NCBI RefSeq assembly: GCF_032854445.1
Contig: NW_027018092.1
Location: forward strand, 21,479 to 85,478
DNA length: 64,000 nt
Source of the DNA: Liolophura sinensis
Taxonomy: Eukaryota; Mollusca; Polyplacophora; Chitonida; Chitonidae
Direction of reading: 5' to 3'
The translations under genes and the position numbers were made by a program. Shown piece by piece: positions 60,256 through 64,000 of this stretch. How positions within the stretch are numbered: the stretch's first letter is position 1; every line of letters begins with the position of its first letter. The notes below the pieces were generated by a model. That model worked only from the letters and a program-made list of their open reading frames with translations. It searched no databases and was not told the origin of the DNA.

Positions 60256-62312
60256 CACTCAGACAAACGGACAGCACTAATACCCGTTTACTTTTGGAAT
60301 TTAGTCTCATACACCATGTGAGTGCCTTCACTGAAGTAGAACGATCCAGGGCAAACCGTCTATCAAATGTTGTAATGCATAGTCCACATAAATCATGGCA
60401 TTTAAGCTGTAGTATGCCACAGGCGTGTCATAAGAGCTCTTCAGTTGAGAGTGCACCTTAGCCTTACCTAAGCTTCCCGGAGATCTATACCGAATCACTG
60501 TAGCGTGGACTTTGTTCCATTTACTTCGTGTTAGGTCACGACAGGTTGTAGTGATACCTGTGCTTTGGAGTGAGGTAAGATTAAATCATTGGCGCAAGCT
60601 TACGAAACCTGAGACGGTCTACTGATCTTTCATACCAAAGGTTGTGTGCTAAAATTCACGTAGTCTGAAAATGCTTGTTATTTCTCCCTGGACTCGAACT
60701 GACAGTTACTATGACTACACCGACTTTAAACGGCAGCCTTGTTCTAGTTAGGACGTACAGACAGGGTTAGTCGTGGATTCGAACGTACCTCACAGTAGAT
60801 GAAAACATAGCCTGAATTCGCAGAACTCCATTATTGCTTTCTATAGAAGGTATGAATGAAGGACATAGGGTCGATGTAACCCGAATAACGCAGGTGTTCG
60901 TTGGTATACATTCCCTGTATGTAGTTGCATGGTTTGTAACATATACTATTCCGGTGTCTCCCTGTTTCTATGGTAACCCTGAAGCTCACTAGGAACTAGT
61001 ATCTGGCGAAACAAGAATATATGGGTATGAACAAAATGATAAACATGGATAAAATGAGCATTTCTTTTGTATGATTTATTATCTACAAATCCAAGGCAAA
61101 TAAACAACTTTCACACAATAGTCACCGAGTGTTAAACTATTCATAATATACACCGAGAACTAATGATAACACATGCCAAAAGATAAGAGTCAAACTCGAA
61201 CACATTCACATAGTTGCTGCAATATGCGTGTCATCATTTGGTGCTTAACAGAAAAATTGGATATGTAAAACCGTGCCAAACAGTTAAAATATAAATACAT
61301 GTCTGAATTGTCTGTTGTCATAATATATTTGAACTGCACAGAAAAATCACTCAGACACCAGAGAACATTCGTAACGGTTAGTATTCTTAAAATCCAAAGA
61401 CCAAAATATTTATCTCCTGTTTCATTTCCTTTTCTCAATTAACTATATATCTACGTAAATAATAAGCTGAATGGATTTACTGATAATGGATGAATATATA
61501 TTCCTCACAATTTCCACCAAAACTTCTGCTACGAGCTTTCCAAACATTTGTTATTTTCATGATCGTGGATAATATAAAGCCTACTGCAAACACCGAATAT
61601 GAACAAGAAATAATGTGGACAATATCTATGCAGACATCAGACCCTCTACTCTGTTCCCGAGAATGACGTGGTTGATAATAGAGAGATATTCACATACCAT
61701 TCAGGATCATTTTTGACCAAAATGACCAGGATCATTTTGCTTAAATTACAGTCAAGCACTGGAGAGCTGTAGGGTAAACATCACCTCTCTACCTATTACC
61801 TAACTTACATAGCACCTGGACAACCCTGAATGTCTTGCTTTGTGTTTTTTCTCAAACCCAAAGATGTCAATCGTAAATGCATTACATCCCGTTCAAGCCT
61901 GCTCTACTATTAGCTGTATTCTACAAAGCCAGTTGTAAAGATTATCACAGATAAAGAGTGGGACAGATGTAATCCCAGATGCCAAAGACTGTGGCACAAA
62001 AGGGGCAGATGACACTGTGTACGTCAGGACACTAAAACATAACAAAAATACAACGTTATGGTGCACCCAGAATACACTGTTCAGAAATAAATTGATAAAA
62101 TTCCTTCTTCACAACTTTTCGCATATTTTTTACCACTGCAGATATACGGACACAATAATGGGCGACAGAACTATATAATCTTAAAATTTGGTTAGAAAGA
62201 AACGACAATTGGTCGAAACTCTCAAAGAACAGTTTCGTTATTTTACTGTATAATTCGCTGTCAAAGACAACATTCACTGCTCAAACGTTTTTGGTTGACA
62301 GTTTTCTTTCTC
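60256..62312. other. Intergenic, no gene recognised
   Basis: Unique AT-rich DNA with small decayed patches only. Open frames of 82 and 73 codons on the minus strand (61190, 62056) have no recognisable domain. Confidence 0.5.
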
Positions 62313-62336
62313 TTTTTTTTTTGGGGGGGGGGGGGG
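62313..62336 (+). repeat. T10-G14 homopolymer junction
   Basis: Ten T (62313-62322) directly followed by fourteen G (62323-62336). With G15 at 39219 and 41756, it is the third long G run in the right half. Confidence 0.97.
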
Positions 62337-62740
62337 CTCATCGGTTTATTCTCCATTTGAAGGTCTGCGCTTTTACGTCCACTCAGCTCCCATGCTCTCT
62401 ACCATTTAAGGTTTCTTCTAGCTCGGTCAGGATTCTCCATTCTGTGTTTTTACCATCCTAAAAAAATAAATAAAAAGGAAATGAAATTAGTTAATACATG
62501 TAGAAATGATTTACAAAACTGAAGTCCTCAGAAGACGGGCAACATAAATAAATAAAGACCACTGGAATACCCAAGTACAGTACATACATTTGTAAAATGA
62601 ACATCAATCAGTTGATGCCGGGTAATTCTTTGCTGGAGAAAGACATCACTAAAATGTGACAATTGTACATACCCTAGCTGTAAACAACTGTACACGTAAA
62701 TACACTGACTGCTCCTGCATAACATGGTCATTCTATTTAG
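62337..62740. other. Intergenic, no gene recognised
   Basis: Unique sequence between the G14 run and the Tc1 remnant; an 86-codon minus-strand open frame (62528) shows no motif. Confidence 0.5.
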
Positions 62741-62747
62741 CAACTGT

Positions 62748-63988
62748 GTGCTCAAAGATGTGTCAACAGAACATTTACACATTTGCAAAATTCAAATGAA
62801 GCATTTTCCCCTCTGGAAATGTCATTCAAATCATGCTCAGTAGCGAGTGTGGCCTCCATTGGCATTGATGCAGGCCACAACACGTCACCGCGTTGATGAC
62901 GTCAGGCGTCGAATGACGTTAGGTGTGATTCGTTCCCATTCTTGTTGGAGACACTCTTCCAGCTGTTGAACGGTCACAGGTGGCACTGGCAGTCTTCTGA
63001 CTTGTCTGCCCAGATGGTCCCACAAGTGCTCAATTGGATTGAGGTCGAGTGAACATGCCGGCTATGGTAAGAGATCGATGTTGGCGTTCTGTAGAAAGTT
63101 GTTCGTCAAACTTGCAGTATGAGGTCTTGCATTATCATGCTGGTACAAAATTCCTCTTTGCTGTTGGTGGATTAATGGCACTACAACCGGTCGTAAAACT
63201 TCATCCGTGTATCTGCGAGCATTGAGGTTCCCATGAATCACCACCAGCCTCGTCTTCAGATCGCCGCAGATGCCTCCCCACACCATCACACTACCACCTC
63301 CAAACGCTCGAACTTGCTGAACGCAATTTGGCACCAAACGTTCTCCTACACGCCCGTATACCCTAGCCCGACCGTCATTTTTGTACACGCAAAACCTGCT
63401 CTCGTCGGAGAACATTACCCGTGCCCATTCACGCCTCTGCCAGCGTAGAACGCGCCTGGCCCATATCAGCCGACGACGTTGATTTTGAGGCGTCAGATAA
63501 ACTCCACAATACGGTCGACGTGCAATAATACTGTGTTGACGTAGTCGACGGTAAACTGTGTGTCGACTAATCGGGTGCCCTAGTGCCGGAGTCGCTGCAT
63601 AAGTCTGACGATAGTTGCTCTTGTGCAACCAAAGGTTCTGGCAATGGCGGCGTTGGTCGCTCCTTGCTGGGCCATGCCGACAGCTCTCTCTCGCTCAGCT
63701 TGGATCAAACGTGGCATACCTCTGGTGTTTTTCTGACGACTGTGTTCCTAACGTTTCCCGTCGACTCATTTATACCACCAAAATGCACGTTCATGTCGTG
63801 TTACACGTGGAAGGGCCATTTTTCGATTTTATGCTAAGTTTAGGCAAATCTTGCTTTGTTGGGCCAGTTTGTTCCCTGGATGGATCGGCGTTTACACGGG
63901 TAATAGGGCTCATCATGGATAATTTCTCAATTTTTTACTTTGCGCGATTTTTATGTATTTGTTTTGGTGTATACTTTCTTTTGAGCAC
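62748..63988 (-). mobile_element. Tc1/mariner-type DNA transposon remnant
   Basis: Defined by the transposase pseudogene inside it. Possible end repeats: GTGCTCAAA on the plus strand at 62748-62756 and its complement TTTGAGCAC at 63980-63988, giving about 1.24 kb, a plausible size for a Tc1 element with an internal deletion. Only nine bases match cleanly, so the ends are tentative and no TA duplication is clear. Confidence 0.55.
62837..63717 (-). pseudogene. Tc1-like transposase (DD34E), deleted and interrupted
   Basis: Starts at ATG 63717 (MPRLIQAERERAVGMAQQGA) with one helix-turn-helix (AAIARTFGCTRATIVRLMQR). About 55-60 residues covering the second DNA-binding helix region are then missing, with a change of frame near 63600. 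The catalytic part follows: HTVYRRLRQHSIIARRPY, FSDESRF (first Asp), GGGSVMVWGGI, YQHDNARPHTA (second Asp) and, after an in-frame TAG at 63062-63064 in place of the usual Trp, DLNPIEHLWDHLGR (Glu). Counting through the stop gives 34 residues between the second Asp and Glu, the Tc1 spacing. A second stop lies at 62885-62887, before GGHTRY. It is dead in this copy. Confidence 0.92.
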
Positions 63989-64000
63989 TAGTTTATATAA

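Overview
The window is eukaryotic, intron-era animal DNA with no recognisable host gene. Two tRNA-derived SINE families with paired target-site duplications, a decayed LINE, a Tc1 remnant, AT-rich intergenic sequence and many microsatellites point to a marine lophotrochozoan, most likely a mollusc. The mollusc call rests on recalled SINE consensus sequences and is an inference.

Positions 1-37334 are one head-to-tail macrosatellite: a partial unit (1-627) followed by 27 complete units of about 1.3 kb (range 1,188-1,813 bp). All units are in the same orientation. Unit ends were set at a constant junction: a 12-bp palindrome CCGGGATCCCGG, then an 8-bp-stem hairpin (GGATCTGC / GCAGATCC), three bases, and CTAG followed by T. 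This hairpin-plus-CTAG arrangement resembles a Helitron 3' end. The array stops at exactly this CTAG (37331-37334), after which the sequence is unique apart from a short TTA-rich remnant. Between each CTAG and the next unit body lies a (TTA)n/poly-T spacer, which in 11 units also holds one to three copies of a 57-bp subrepeat with a perfect 13-bp-arm hairpin. Near its 5' end each unit carries a cluster of canonical transcription-factor motifs (CACGTG, GCCGCCATATT-like, ACTTCCGG, ATTGG, TGACGTCA). Two units (U17, U23) have a different 3' interior but keep the same last 60 or so bases. Recent segmental duplications (U9-U10 copied as U11-U12; U18/U19 junction copied as U20/U21) and at least five mixed 'head' types show repeated recombination inside the array.

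Positions 37335-64000 are ordinary intergenic DNA with transposable-element debris: a nested tandem repeat (40.5-41.5 kb), a cluster of SINE copies (42.1-42.8 kb), a reverse SINE with target-site duplication (46.3 kb), a decayed but nearly full-length endonuclease/reverse-transcriptase LINE ORF2 on the minus strand (47.6-50.5 kb), an (AT)42 microsatellite beside a recent 318-bp tandem duplication (53.0-53.7 kb), a second SINE family (59.1-59.9 kb), a dispersed repeat of about 270 bp with four copies, and a Tc1-like DD34E transposase pseudogene (62.8-63.7 kb, minus).

Nothing here forms a working gene set. The main object of interest is the macrosatellite, best read as a tandemly amplified non-autonomous element with a Helitron-like 3' terminus. 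The helicase/Rep protein that would mobilise it is not in the window.
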